A stretch of 11,669 bases of DNA from an uncultured Persicitalea sp. (GTDB lineage Bacteria > Bacteroidota > Bacteroidia > Cytophagales > Spirosomataceae): positions 1-11,669 of the forward strand of contig CATMVR010000082.1 in the NCBI GenBank assembly GCA_950075905.1. Direction: 5' to 3'. The notes below the pieces were generated by a model. It did no database searches and was not told the DNA's origin. It was given only the letters and a program-made list of their open reading frames with translations. Below are positions 5,894 through 11,669 of the stretch, piece by piece (position 1 is the first letter of the stretch; every line of letters starts with the position of its first letter). The translations under genes and the position numbers were made by a program.

Positions 5894-6913
5894 ATGACCA
5901 TAAACTCTTCCCTAATTTTTCGCTCGCTCGCTCTCATCACCCTCCTGGCTGGCATTGGACTTTCCTGTACTACCAAAGATTCTTCCGAAAGTACCTCTGA
6001 GCAAACCACCGCCATGGCCCCTGCACCTACCTTCAATGCCGATTCGGCCTATACCTTTGTGGAAAAGCAGGTGGCTTTCGGCCCGCGGGTACCCAATACC
6101 ACGGCCCACACCCAAACCGGGGACTATCTGGTGGAAACACTGAAAGAGTACGGATTCACGGTGACCGAGCAGCCTTTTGTGGCTACCACCTACGATGGCA
6201 AGAAGCTCAACGCCCGTAACATCATCGGCAGTTATAATCCGCAGGCGGGTAAGCGCATCATGCTGGCGGCGCACTGGGACTCGCGCCCCTTTGCTGACGA
6301 GGACTCTACCCGTAAAACCCAGCCCGTGCCGGGCGCCAACGATGGTGCCAGCGGGGTAGGCGTACTGCTTGAAATTGCGCGCGTGATTCATGCCGCTTCC
6401 AATAAGCCGGATATTGGCCTGGACCTGATGTTTTTTGACGCCGAAGACTGGGGTAACTCCGAGGTGGCCAGCGACGAATTTGGTGGTTTCTGCCTTGGCT
6501 CGCGTTACTGGGCCGAAAACCGGCATATCCCAAACTATACGGCCTACTTTGGAGTTTTACTGGATATGGTGGGTGCCAAAGGGGCCACCTTCCCCAAGGA
6601 GGGATACTCCACCCGTAATGCCAACGAGGTTGTGCGTACCGTTTGGAACACGGCAAGTAAGCTGGGATACAGCAACTACTTCCTGGATCAGCAGGGCCCG
6701 GCCATTACCGACGACCACGTGCCTGTAAACCAGATAGCCAAGTTTCCGATGATCGATATTATCCATACGCGGGTAAACGATCTGAGCCGGACATTCTTCG
6801 ACCACTGGCACACTACGGGTGATACCATGGAAAATATTGACCGGAATACCCTGAAAGCAGTTGGTCAGACACTATTGCAGGTGCTGTACAATGAAGCACA
6901 GCCTGTTATGTAA
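5894..6913 (+). CDS. Lipoprotein M28-family glutaminyl-peptide cyclotransferase (glutaminyl cyclase type)
   Basis: From the ATG at 5894 the protein has 339 residues. Residues 1-24 are a signal peptide and Cys25 (GIGLSC) is the probable lipid-attached Cys, although the lipobox is loose; a Ser/Thr/Ala linker follows. The catalytic domain has the zinc-peptidase M28 fold: AAHWDSRPF (125-133), PGANDGASG (146-154, zinc ligand Asp150), FFDAEDWG (180-187, Glu184/Asp185), LLDMVGA (222-228), ITDDHVPV (271-278) and WHTTGDT (305-311, zinc ligand His306). The LLDMVGA, DDHVP and WHT-x-GD blocks resemble animal-type glutaminyl cyclases more than ordinary aminopeptidases. Such enzymes convert N-terminal Gln to pyroglutamate, and in Bacteroidota they act on exported proteins that begin with Gln after signal-peptidase cleavage. 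A small lipoprotein gene follows after 3 bases. The frame extends to a TTG at 5822, which would bury the signal peptide, so I reject that start. Confidence 0.85.
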   Translation: MTINSSLIFRSLALITLLAGIGLSCTTKDSSESTSEQTTAMAPAPTFNADSAYTFVEKQVAFGPRVPNTTAHTQTGDYLVETLKEYGFTVTEQPFVATTYDGKKLNARNIIGSYNPQAGKRIMLAAHWDSRPFADEDSTRKTQPVPGANDGASGVGVLLEIARVIHAASNKPDIGLDLMFFDAEDWGNSEVASDEFGGFCLGSRYWAENRHIPNYTAYFGVLLDMVGAKGATFPKEGYSTRNANEVVRTVWNTASKLGYSNYFLDQQGPAITDDHVPVNQIAKFPMIDIIHTRVNDLSRTFFDHWHTTGDTMENIDRNTLKAVGQTLLQVLYNEAQPVM

Positions 6914-6916
6914 GCT

Positions 6917-7327
6917 ATGATGAATCAAATGAAGAATATTGCTTTTGCTGCGGTACTCACCGCGCTTTTCTCTTCGTGCGCCCCCGTGCCCGATACTCTG
7001 GGAAGCCTGGATCTGGCGAAGTGGCGGGAGGATCGTAACGCCTGCGGAGGGGTGCGTGCAACGCTGGTAGAGGACTTCAAAGCCGAGCAGGAGCAGCTAA
7101 TGGGTAAGTTTGCCGACGACGTAGGGCAGCTACTCGGCCGGCCGGATATACACCAATTGGGGAGCCGCAATCAAAAATTTTACGTGTACTTTCTGGAAAA
7201 GGGGCCGCAGTGCGAGGACGTCACCAAGCCATCATCAGCCGAGAAAGTCATCCTCCGGTTCAATGCGGTGGGTCTGCTGGCTGAGATAACGTATCAGAAA
7301 GACCTTCCCAACGAAGGTCAGAGATAA
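6917..7327 (+). CDS. Small lipoprotein of unknown function, possibly BamE/SmpA-like fold
   Basis: The protein has 136 residues. Its N terminus (MKNIAFAAVLTALFSSC) is a lipoprotein signal with Cys21 as the likely lipidated residue. The mature part has a short helix-rich region (LAKWREDRNACGG and VEDFKAEQEQLMGKF) and then QLLGRPDIHQLGS...KFYVYFLEKG...EKVILRFNAVGLLAEITY. This helix-turn then beta arrangement recalls the BamE/SmpA_OmlA or related fold, but I cannot confirm it from sequence alone. Cys43 and Cys99 could form a disulfide in the periplasm. It starts 3 bases after the glutaminyl-cyclase-like gene, so the two are probably co-transcribed; Mets at 1, 2 and 5 are all possible starts. The last 10 bases overlap the end of nadD on the opposite strand. 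Confidence 0.8.
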   Translation: MMNQMKNIAFAAVLTALFSSCAPVPDTLGSLDLAKWREDRNACGGVRATLVEDFKAEQEQLMGKFADDVGQLLGRPDIHQLGSRNQKFYVYFLEKGPQCEDVTKPSSAEKVILRFNAVGLLAEITYQKDLPNEGQR

Positions 7328-7890
7328 AATTTCTTGCGGAGAATCATCTCCTCTACCACTTCCGGCACGAGGTAGCGGATAGAACGCCCCTGCCGCAAAG
7401 CTTCCCGAATGTAAGTGGCCGAAATATCCAGTAGCGGAGCGGGCACAAAGGCGACCTGTGGGTGATTCTCAAAGCCATGCGGTGCGGCATTTGGACGGGG
7501 GTATACATAAAGGCCTACGTATTCCAGAATCTTCTCGTGGTTCTTCCAGTTTGGAAATTGGGCAAGATTGTCCTCACCCATGATGAGTTTGAACTCATGC
7601 TGAGGATTTTTTTCCAACAATCGAATCAGCGTATCGATCGTATAGCTGGGCTTTGGCAGGTGAAACTCAAAGTCAGTAGCTTTGAGGCGGGCATTGTCGG
7701 CAATGGCCCGCTCTACCATGTCGAGGCGGTCAAACTCGTGCAGTAGACTTTTATTTTTCTTGAATGGATTTTGCGGGCTCACCACAAACCACACCTGTTC
7801 GAGGTCAGTGGCAGTAGCCATGGTGTTGGCAATGATCAGATGCCCGATGTGAATGGGGTTGAACGACCCGAAAAACAAGCCAATCTTCAT
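7318..7890 (-). CDS. nadD: Nicotinate-nucleotide adenylyltransferase
   Basis: This 190-residue cytosolic enzyme joins nicotinate mononucleotide with ATP to give nicotinate adenine dinucleotide, the penultimate step of NAD synthesis. The nucleotidyltransferase signature GSFNPIHIGH (8-17) is complete, with the ISATYIRE motif (156-163) corresponding to the ISSTxxR ATP-phosphate motif. KPSYTIDTL (80-88) and MGEDNL (104-109) are typical NadD segments that bind the nicotinate side. The length is normal. The ATG at 7888-7890 overlaps the gmk stop in an ATGA, so the two are translationally coupled. The stop lies inside the end of the convergent lipoprotein gene (10-base overlap). Confidence 0.95.
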   Translation of the reverse strand: MKIGLFFGSFNPIHIGHLIIANTMATATDLEQVWFVVSPQNPFKKNKSLLHEFDRLDMVERAIADNARLKATDFEFHLPKPSYTIDTLIRLLEKNPQHEFKLIMGEDNLAQFPNWKNHEKILEYVGLYVYPRPNAAPHGFENHPQVAFVPAPLLDISATYIREALRQGRSIRYLVPEVVEEMILRKKFYL

Positions 7891-8462
7891 TGAATGAAAT
7901 CTTCTACCAGTTTTTCGGCCTTGCGCAGCGTCAGTTCCAGATCGTCGTTGACGAGTACCTCGTCAAATTCGCTTTCGAAGCTTAGCTCGTAGCGTACCTT
8001 GGCAAGGCGGGTCGCCATTGTGGCCTCAGTTTCGGTACCGCGGCTATTGAGGCGCCGTTTGATTTCTTCTTCCGAAGACACCTTCACAAAGATAGCAAGA
8101 GCGCTGTCGCCGTAGGCTTCTTTCAGTTTGAGGCCTCCCTTCACATCCACATCAAATACTACCTGCTTTCCTTCGGCCCACAGGCGTTCTATCTCCACTT
8201 TCAGCGTTCCGTAGTAGTTGCCGGCGTACACTTCCTCCCACTCGGCAAAATCCTGATTGGCAATATGCTTTCGAAAGTCGGCTACCGACAGGAAGTAGTA
8301 ATCACGACCATCTACCTCATACTCGCGGCGCGGACGGGTACAAGCAGATACGGAAAATGCCAGATGTTGGGGAAATTTGGTCAGCAGATGCCTGACAATG
8401 GTAGTCTTACCAGAACCGGACGGTGCAGAGAAAATAAGAAGCTTTCCTTTCACCTTGGTCAA
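7887..8462 (-). CDS. gmk: Guanylate kinase
   Basis: This enzyme phosphorylates GMP to GDP with ATP in the cytosol. The protein has 191 residues from the TTG at 8460-8462. It shows the Walker A loop APSGSGKTT (13-21), the GMP-binding stretch SVSACTRPRREYEVDGRDYYF, NYYGT, FDVDVKGGLKLK, and the lid SSEEEIKRRLNSRG. There is no ATG in frame: upstream of the P-loop the only candidates are the TTG at 8460-8462, one base after the stop of the anti-sigma-like gene, and a GTG at 8451-8453, which would give MKGKLLIFSAPSG, a more family-typical N terminus. A TAG closes the frame at 8493-8495. Initiation on either non-ATG codon probably depends on ribosomes finishing the upstream gene. The stop overlaps the nadD start (ATGA). 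Confidence 0.94.
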   Translation of the reverse strand: MTKVKGKLLIFSAPSGSGKTTIVRHLLTKFPQHLAFSVSACTRPRREYEVDGRDYYFLSVADFRKHIANQDFAEWEEVYAGNYYGTLKVEIERLWAEGKQVVFDVDVKGGLKLKEAYGDSALAIFVKVSSEEEIKRRLNSRGTETEATMATRLAKVRYELSFESEFDEVLVNDDLELTLRKAEKLVEDFIQ

Positions 8463-8463
8463 A

Positions 8464-8754
8464 TCAGTAGTTGAGTTGTGCTTTGATGGCGGCTACCAGC
8501 TTTTCGGGGCAGGGGCGGCGTTCCACTTTGCTATGGAGTGCGTCTTTGATGCATTTTTCGAGTTGGAAGGTCTGGATACAGGGCATACATTTATCCATAT
8601 TAAGCCTGAAATGCTCCTTCTCTTCTTCGTTGGCCTCGCCGTCCAGCAGGGCCTGAATCATTTTCATGCACTCGGTATGATGCTCGCAGTGATGCTTCAT
8701 GGGCTGCTCCTGCTTGGCTCCGGCAGCTTCTGATGTTTTAGATGATACATTCAT
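8464..8754 (-). CDS. RsrA-like zinc-type anti-sigma factor (putative)
   Basis: The protein has 96 residues, cytosolic, with no membrane segment. The core follows the soluble redox anti-sigma pattern (RsrA type): an ECMKMIQALLDGEANEEE helix, then NMDKCMPC (52-59), a middle helix with Cys68, a Cys82 and a C-terminal helix. The family motif is H-x3-C-x2-C; here Asn52 stands where His is expected, with Cys56 and Cys59 kept. His48 lies 8 residues before Cys56. The N-terminal extension is His/Cys rich (HHCEHHTEC, 21-29) and could supply other metal ligands. Its position directly downstream of an ECF sigma gene supports the role of holding that factor inactive, but binding is inferred. An internal Met19 is an alternative start. 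It is followed by gmk with a 1-base gap. Confidence 0.78.
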   Translation of the reverse strand: MNVSSKTSEAAGAKQEQPMKHHCEHHTECMKMIQALLDGEANEEEKEHFRLNMDKCMPCIQTFQLEKCIKDALHSKVERRPCPEKLVAAIKAQLNY

Positions 8755-8839
8755 CGCAGTGATAGGTAATTTGTAAAACCAGTGGTAGTGTTACAGTTGT
8801 ACCTTATAACCGCAATGCCTGCAAAAAAAGTTTCAAGCA

Positions 8840-9439
8840 TCAGGCATCATACCCCATCGAACCCGCATAATTTTTCAATTTCTCTTTCAGGAGATTACGG
8901 GCACGGTGCAGCCGCGAGCGCACGGTGCCGATGGGGATGTCCAGTATTTTGGCCATTTCCTCGTAGGTGAATCCTTCTATATCACAAAGAATGATGACCG
9001 TCCGAAAATCAACCGGGAGCGAATTGAGAGCATTGGCCACCTCGTCGCCGATCAGATCCTGCACGGCGTCGGCCCTCAGGTCAACGGTATGCGAGGTATC
9101 GGCTGCGTCCTCGGAGTTGTAGGTAGTTTCTACTTCCTGGTAGTCTACCTTGGAAGGCTCTTTGCTTTTCTTACGGTAGTCGTTGATAAAGCTGTTTTTC
9201 AGAATCCGGAAGAGCCACGCCTTGGCGTTGGTACCCTGCTCAAAAGACGAGATGAACCGGAAGGCTTTCAGGTAGGTATCCTGAACCAGATCGTTGGCAT
9301 CGTCTTCATCAGTGGTAAGCCGGAAGGCGAAATTATACATAGAATCTATATGCGGCATGAACTCACGATTGAAGACCTCGTATTTCTGGTCGTCCGTGTA
9401 GCCTTTTTTCATAGGTGCTTCTGACATGGTAACTGACAT
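8840..9439 (-). CDS. ECF-type (sigma-70 family) RNA polymerase sigma factor
   Basis: From the ATG at 9437-9439 the protein has 199 residues. Region 2, which binds the polymerase and melts the -10 element, is FMPHIDSMYNFAFRL...DDANDLVQDTYLKAFRF...NAKAWLFRILKNSFINDYRK. Region 4, the -35-binding helix-turn-helix, is LNSLPVDFRTVIILCDIEGF then YEEMAKILDIPIGTVRSRLH. The linker between them (KSKEPSKVDYQEVETTYNSE and on) is acidic and longer than minimal. Other possible starts are the ATG at 9425-9427 (MSEAPMKKG), which is equally plausible, and a TTG at 9449-9451, which I reject because it coincides with the likely transcript start. The next gene, 85 bases downstream, is an anti-sigma-like protein, the usual pairing. 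The lack of a membrane anti-sigma suggests a cytosolic signal such as redox or metal stress. Confidence 0.93.
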   Translation of the reverse strand: MSVTMSEAPMKKGYTDDQKYEVFNREFMPHIDSMYNFAFRLTTDEDDANDLVQDTYLKAFRFISSFEQGTNAKAWLFRILKNSFINDYRKKSKEPSKVDYQEVETTYNSEDAADTSHTVDLRADAVQDLIGDEVANALNSLPVDFRTVIILCDIEGFTYEEMAKILDIPIGTVRSRLHRARNLLKEKLKNYAGSMGYDA

Positions 9440-9455
9440 AGGAATGCACAATTTA

Positions 9456-9463
9456 CAAATTTA
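9456..9463 (-). promoter_or_regulatory. Candidate -7 element for the sigma factor operon
   Basis: On the minus strand this reads TAAATTTG, an exact TAnnTTTG match. The start of transcription would fall near 9450, only about 11 bases before the ATG at 9439 or 23 before the ATG at 9427. No TTG is found at the usual 17-23 base distance, so an alternative sigma factor (possibly autoregulation by the ECF factor itself) could instead drive this gene. Confidence 0.35.
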
Positions 9464-9676
9464 AAAACTAGCACCAAACTCCGCCTGATAGTACTTGATG
9501 AACGGCGTCTGGGCTCAATCAGCAGCAGTTTATCGCTATGGAAAGCAGCCCCGGGCTTACTGTACAAACTATAAACCGGGCAAATGGTTTTTTGATAAAT
9601 AGCAGATTGAATCTAATAGAGTATCAAAATTCGCGCCAGCCAGCAGGCAACCAGCCAAATTGTCAGAGTGCAAATA

Positions 9677-10183
9677 CTATCTCTTGGTAAACAACTGAAT
9701 GACCACTATTAGAAATGTGGTAAACAGCGCGCTGGCGAAGATTCGTAAAAGTGTATAACCAAACATTCCGAAATGGCTCATTTCTACAAAAAACAGCATG
9801 GCGTGATGAACCAGCACCAGCGGAAAAAGGTAGGTCAGGTAGCCCGCCATACCCAGCTCGCTGAGAGAGATTTCTACGCGGTCGGCGCTGCCTTTAGTTT
9901 CGAGTTGGAGCTGAATCCAGAACGGACGCAAGTACGCTACCAGCAGCGTGGCGGCGGCGTGCATGCCCAGGGTGTTGTAAAAAACATCCACCAGTAGTCC
10001 CGAGGCAAAGCCGAGAAAGAGTAGAAAAGTACGGTTTACCTCGGCGGGAAGAAGTAAAATCGCAGCTACGTATACGAAGCAAAAGGAGTAGTTGAACAGT
10101 ACAATATTGCGGAGAATAAGTACCTGCAATACCATATAAAGCAGAAACCACAGGGAGTACTGTATTATCTCGCGCAGGCTCAT
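9677..10183 (-). CDS. mreD: Rod shape-determining protein MreD
   Basis: This 168-residue integral membrane protein of the elongasome helps MreC and MreB position cell-wall synthesis along the rod. At least five hydrophobic helices are visible: about 8-30, 34-48, 52-66, 70-86 and 114-131, with a last one near 140-165. The segment GFASGLLVDVFYNTLGMHAA (58-77) is the conserved MreD signature. The length is typical for Bacteroidota MreD. The start ATG overlaps the mreC stop (ATGA, 10180-10183), indicating translational coupling. The next gene on this strand is the ECF sigma factor after 237 bases, not pbp2 (mrdA) or rodA, which often follow mreD in related genomes. Confidence 0.9.
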   Translation of the reverse strand: MSLREIIQYSLWFLLYMVLQVLILRNIVLFNYSFCFVYVAAILLLPAEVNRTFLLFLGFASGLLVDVFYNTLGMHAAATLLVAYLRPFWIQLQLETKGSADRVEISLSELGMAGYLTYLFPLVLVHHAMLFFVEMSHFGMFGYTLLRIFASALFTTFLIVVIQLFTKR

Positions 10184-11022
10184 TGGCGTTCTTGTTCTAG
10201 GGGTTGGGTTAGTTTTTCCTGCTCCGGCCGCAAACTGTTTTGAACAACGTACACGTACGAAAGGCTCCGGAAATCAGTAGCTACGTTGAGCTCGATGTCG
10301 TAGAAAGTCTGATCTGAGCGTACTTCAACGCTCTTGACGGTACCTACCATAATGCCAGGGGGGAATACGGCATTATAGTTGGAGGTGACCGCGGTGTCAC
10401 CCTTCTCAACCTTTTTGTACCTCGATACGTCCATGAGTGAGATGGTGCCGGGGTCTTTGCCCTGCCAGCGCGCCGGGCCTATCTCCCCGCTACGTACCAA
10501 ACGCGATGACACCATAAACTGCGAGTGAAGAATAGACGTGATCAGTGAAAAATGCTCCGAGCATGAGCGTACCTTGCCCACTACCCCAGTGGCCGATATG
10601 ACGCCCATACCGGGGCGGATGCCGTCGGCACTGCCTTTGTCGATCGTTACGTAGTTGTTGGCACGGCTGGTTTCGGTCATGATCACCTTAGCTACGGTGA
10701 AGTTGAACCGGTTGGCAAAAACAGAGTCAGGCGTGTAGCTGGCGGGAGCATCGGTTGGGTTTTGCTCCTGCAGCTGAGACACCAGGGCGTTCAGTTTCAG
10801 ATTTTCCTGGGCGAGGTTTTCGTTGATCTCCCGCAGGTGCACATACTCCCGCACGGAGTTGGACACCGAGAGTGCCCTGGCTACATAAAAATTGGAAGTA
10901 TTGAAGTAGGTAGCACTCCAATACGAGTTACTCTGGACGATCAGCCAAAAACTGAACACTTCCAGCAGCACGAACAAAATAAAATTTCGGTTCCGGGAAA
11001 AGAACTCAACGAGTTGAAACAT
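10180..11022 (-). CDS. mreC: Rod shape-determining protein MreC
   Basis: From the ATG at 11020-11022 the protein has 280 residues. One N-terminal helix (about 13-30, NFILFVLLEVFSFWLIVQ) anchors it in the inner membrane with the bulk in the periplasm. A coiled coil follows (about 57-87, VREYVHLREINENLAQENLK and on) through which MreC dimerises. Then come the two beta domains, with the family signature NNYVTIDKGSADGIRPGMG (122-140) and ATGVVGKV (144-151). MreC links MreB filaments with the wall synthases PBP2/RodA. The frame is open back to a TTG at 11050-11052, but the ATG gives the standard short basic N terminus before the membrane helix. It overlaps mreD by ATGA. A 12-bp hairpin lies between it and mreB. 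Confidence 0.94.
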   Translation of the reverse strand: MFQLVEFFSRNRNFILFVLLEVFSFWLIVQSNSYWSATYFNTSNFYVARALSVSNSVREYVHLREINENLAQENLKLNALVSQLQEQNPTDAPASYTPDSVFANRFNFTVAKVIMTETSRANNYVTIDKGSADGIRPGMGVISATGVVGKVRSCSEHFSLITSILHSQFMVSSRLVRSGEIGPARWQGKDPGTISLMDVSRYKKVEKGDTAVTSNYNAVFPPGIMVGTVKSVEVRSDQTFYDIELNVATDFRSLSYVYVVQNSLRPEQEKLTQPLEQERQ

Positions 11023-11043
11023 GAGCCAAAAAGCCACAGCAGC

Positions 11044-11075
11044 CAGGCACAACCATAAGCGTGGTTGTGTACCTG
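11044..11075 (-). promoter_or_regulatory. Hairpin between mreB and mreC (intra-operon)
   Basis: CAGG-CACAACCA (11044-11055) and TGGTTGTG-TA-CCTG (11062-11075) pair as an 8-bp stem plus a further 4 bp across a 2-base bulge, with a 6-base loop. No T-run follows on the minus strand, so it is not a classical intrinsic terminator. It could act as a mRNA processing or stability element that lets MreB accumulate over MreC. Confidence 0.5.
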
Positions 11076-11093
11076 CCGCCTAACGTTTATTTC

Positions 11094-11669
11094 CTAGGTA
11101 ATGAGTACAGGCTTGTATAATTCCAGATTTTTCAGGACATCGCCCGTTCCAATCACAACGGCCTTCAGGGGCTCGTCTGCTACGTGGATAGGCAGCTTGG
11201 TTTTGGTAGCCAGTCGCTTGTCCAGGCCATGTAGCAAGGCACCGCCACCGGTAAGGTGGATACCGTTGCGGTAGATGTCCGCCGAAAGTTCGGGTGGAGA
11301 AATTTCCAGCGCCTTCATGACAGCCTCTTCAATTTTAGAAATGGACTTATCAAGGGCGTAGGCAATCTCGCTGTAAGTAACTTTGATCTCCTTAGGAATT
11401 CCTGTCATAAGGTCACGGCCCCGGATTTCGTAGTCGGCCGGTGGGTTTTCCAGCTCTGGCATCGCCGAGCCAATAGCGATTTTGATCATTTCGGCCGAGC
11501 GCTCTCCGATCAGCAGGTTGTGCTCGCGGCGCATGTAATCTACAATATCGCGGGTAAAAACATCGCCGGCAATACGCACCGACTGTTCGCACACAATACC
11601 CGAAAGGGCAATGACGGCGATTTCGGTGGTACCTCCGCCAATATCCACAATCATGACCCCGTTGGGCTG
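11094..11669 (-). CDS. mreB: Actin-like rod shape-determining protein MreB, C-terminal part
   Basis: The 5' end of the gene lies outside the window; the frame runs through the right edge (codons 11655-11669 read QPNGV) into VMIVDIGGGTTEIAVIALSG. About 191 residues remain of the usual ~340. The VDIGGGTTE block is the second phosphate-binding loop of the actin/Hsp70 ATPase fold, and HLTGGGALLHGLDKRLA is the adenosine-binding motif. GRDLMTGIPKEIKVTYSEIA and KAVVIGTGDVL are also characteristic MreB sequence. MreB forms membrane-bound filaments that direct lateral wall growth. An internal Met at 11652-11654 is not the start. The stop TAG (11094-11096) lies 71 bases before the mreC ATG on this strand. 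Confidence 0.96.
   Translation of the reverse strand, partial: QPNGVMIVDIGGGTTEIAVIALSGIVCEQSVRIAGDVFTRDIVDYMRREHNLLIGERSAEMIKIAIGSAMPELENPPADYEIRGRDLMTGIPKEIKVTYSEIAYALDKSISKIEEAVMKALEISPPELSADIYRNGIHLTGGGALLHGLDKRLATKTKLPIHVADEPLKAVVIGTGDVLKNLELYKPVLIT

Noticed and set aside
5912..6526. 204-residue minus-strand frame opposite the glutaminyl-cyclase gene
   Set aside because: It is antisense to a well-supported enzyme, with Gly/His/Arg-rich composition typical of a reverse-strand shadow.
8815..8847. Inverted repeat ATGCCTG/CAGGCAT as a terminator after the sigma gene
   Set aside because: The T-run lies in the loop rather than after the stem, and the arms are only 7 bp, so it does not fit an intrinsic terminator.
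8906..9424. 172-residue plus-strand frame opposite the sigma factor
   Set aside because: The minus strand encodes complete ECF regions 2 and 4; this frame has no family match.
9550..9580. CCCGG/CCGGG repeat in the mreD-sigma gap as a terminator
   Set aside because: There are five pairs with a 21-base loop and no T-run in the minus-strand direction, and no plus-strand gene precedes it; too weak to call.
1..11669. Mobile element, CRISPR, phage or defence island
   Set aside because: All sizeable genes are housekeeping or envelope families in compact order. There are no transposase, integrase, nuclease or helicase genes and no regularly spaced repeats.

Overview
The window looks like a chromosomal, mostly housekeeping segment of a Bacteroidota bacterium, most probably a Cytophagales member (Spirosoma/Dyadobacter-like; the exact genus is inferred, not shown). 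The evidence is: genes without Shine-Dalgarno sequences; several matches to the Bacteroidota -7 promoter element TAnnTTTG; lipoproteins with loose lipoboxes; a periplasmic glutaminyl-cyclase-type M28 enzyme; and family members with Bacteroidota-style sequences (MreC, MreD, an ECF sigma factor with a Cys-rich partner). There is no transposase, integrase, CRISPR array, tRNA, rRNA or other sign of an island.

Layout. (1) 2-792, plus strand: the 3' end of a PAP2 phosphatase gene overlaps by ATGA a DNA-3-methyladenine glycosylase I gene (tag). A nested palindrome/terminator covers the tag stop. (2) 827-3092, minus strand: a PfkB-family sugar kinase gene, preceded by a gene for a YghO-like GNAT-fold protein; the two are separated by a long intergenic palindrome. 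(3) 3298-5453, plus strand: cysS and a membrane-anchored DUF192 gene, separated by a second copy of the same kind of palindrome. (4) 5457-5675, minus strand: a small helical protein of unknown function. (5) 5894-7327, plus strand: a lipoprotein glutaminyl-cyclase-like enzyme and a small lipoprotein. (6) 7318-9439, minus strand: ECF sigma factor, zinc-type anti-sigma-like protein, gmk and nadD, in that transcription order. (7) 9677-11669, minus strand: mreB (5' end cut by the window edge), mreC and mreD, the cell-shape operon.

How the parts work together. The minus-strand blocks are tightly packed: mreC/mreD and gmk/nadD each overlap by ATGA, as do PAP2/tag on the plus strand, which suggests translational coupling. 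The three convergent junctions are very compact: one pair overlaps by 10 bases, one is separated by 3 bases, and one carries a palindrome. The sigma/anti-sigma pair lies directly upstream of guanylate kinase and the NAD-biosynthetic adenylyltransferase, so stress signalling and nucleotide metabolism may share transcripts.

I did not find a convincing undescribed multi-gene system. The most interesting non-coding signal is a pair of roughly 140-160-base palindromic elements. In both copies the outer TAA is the stop codon of the upstream gene, and the far arm ends close to the start codon of the next gene. Other leads are a 12-bp hairpin between mreB and mreC, gmk having no usable ATG, an anti-sigma zinc motif with Asn in place of His, and mreD not being followed by pbp2/rodA.
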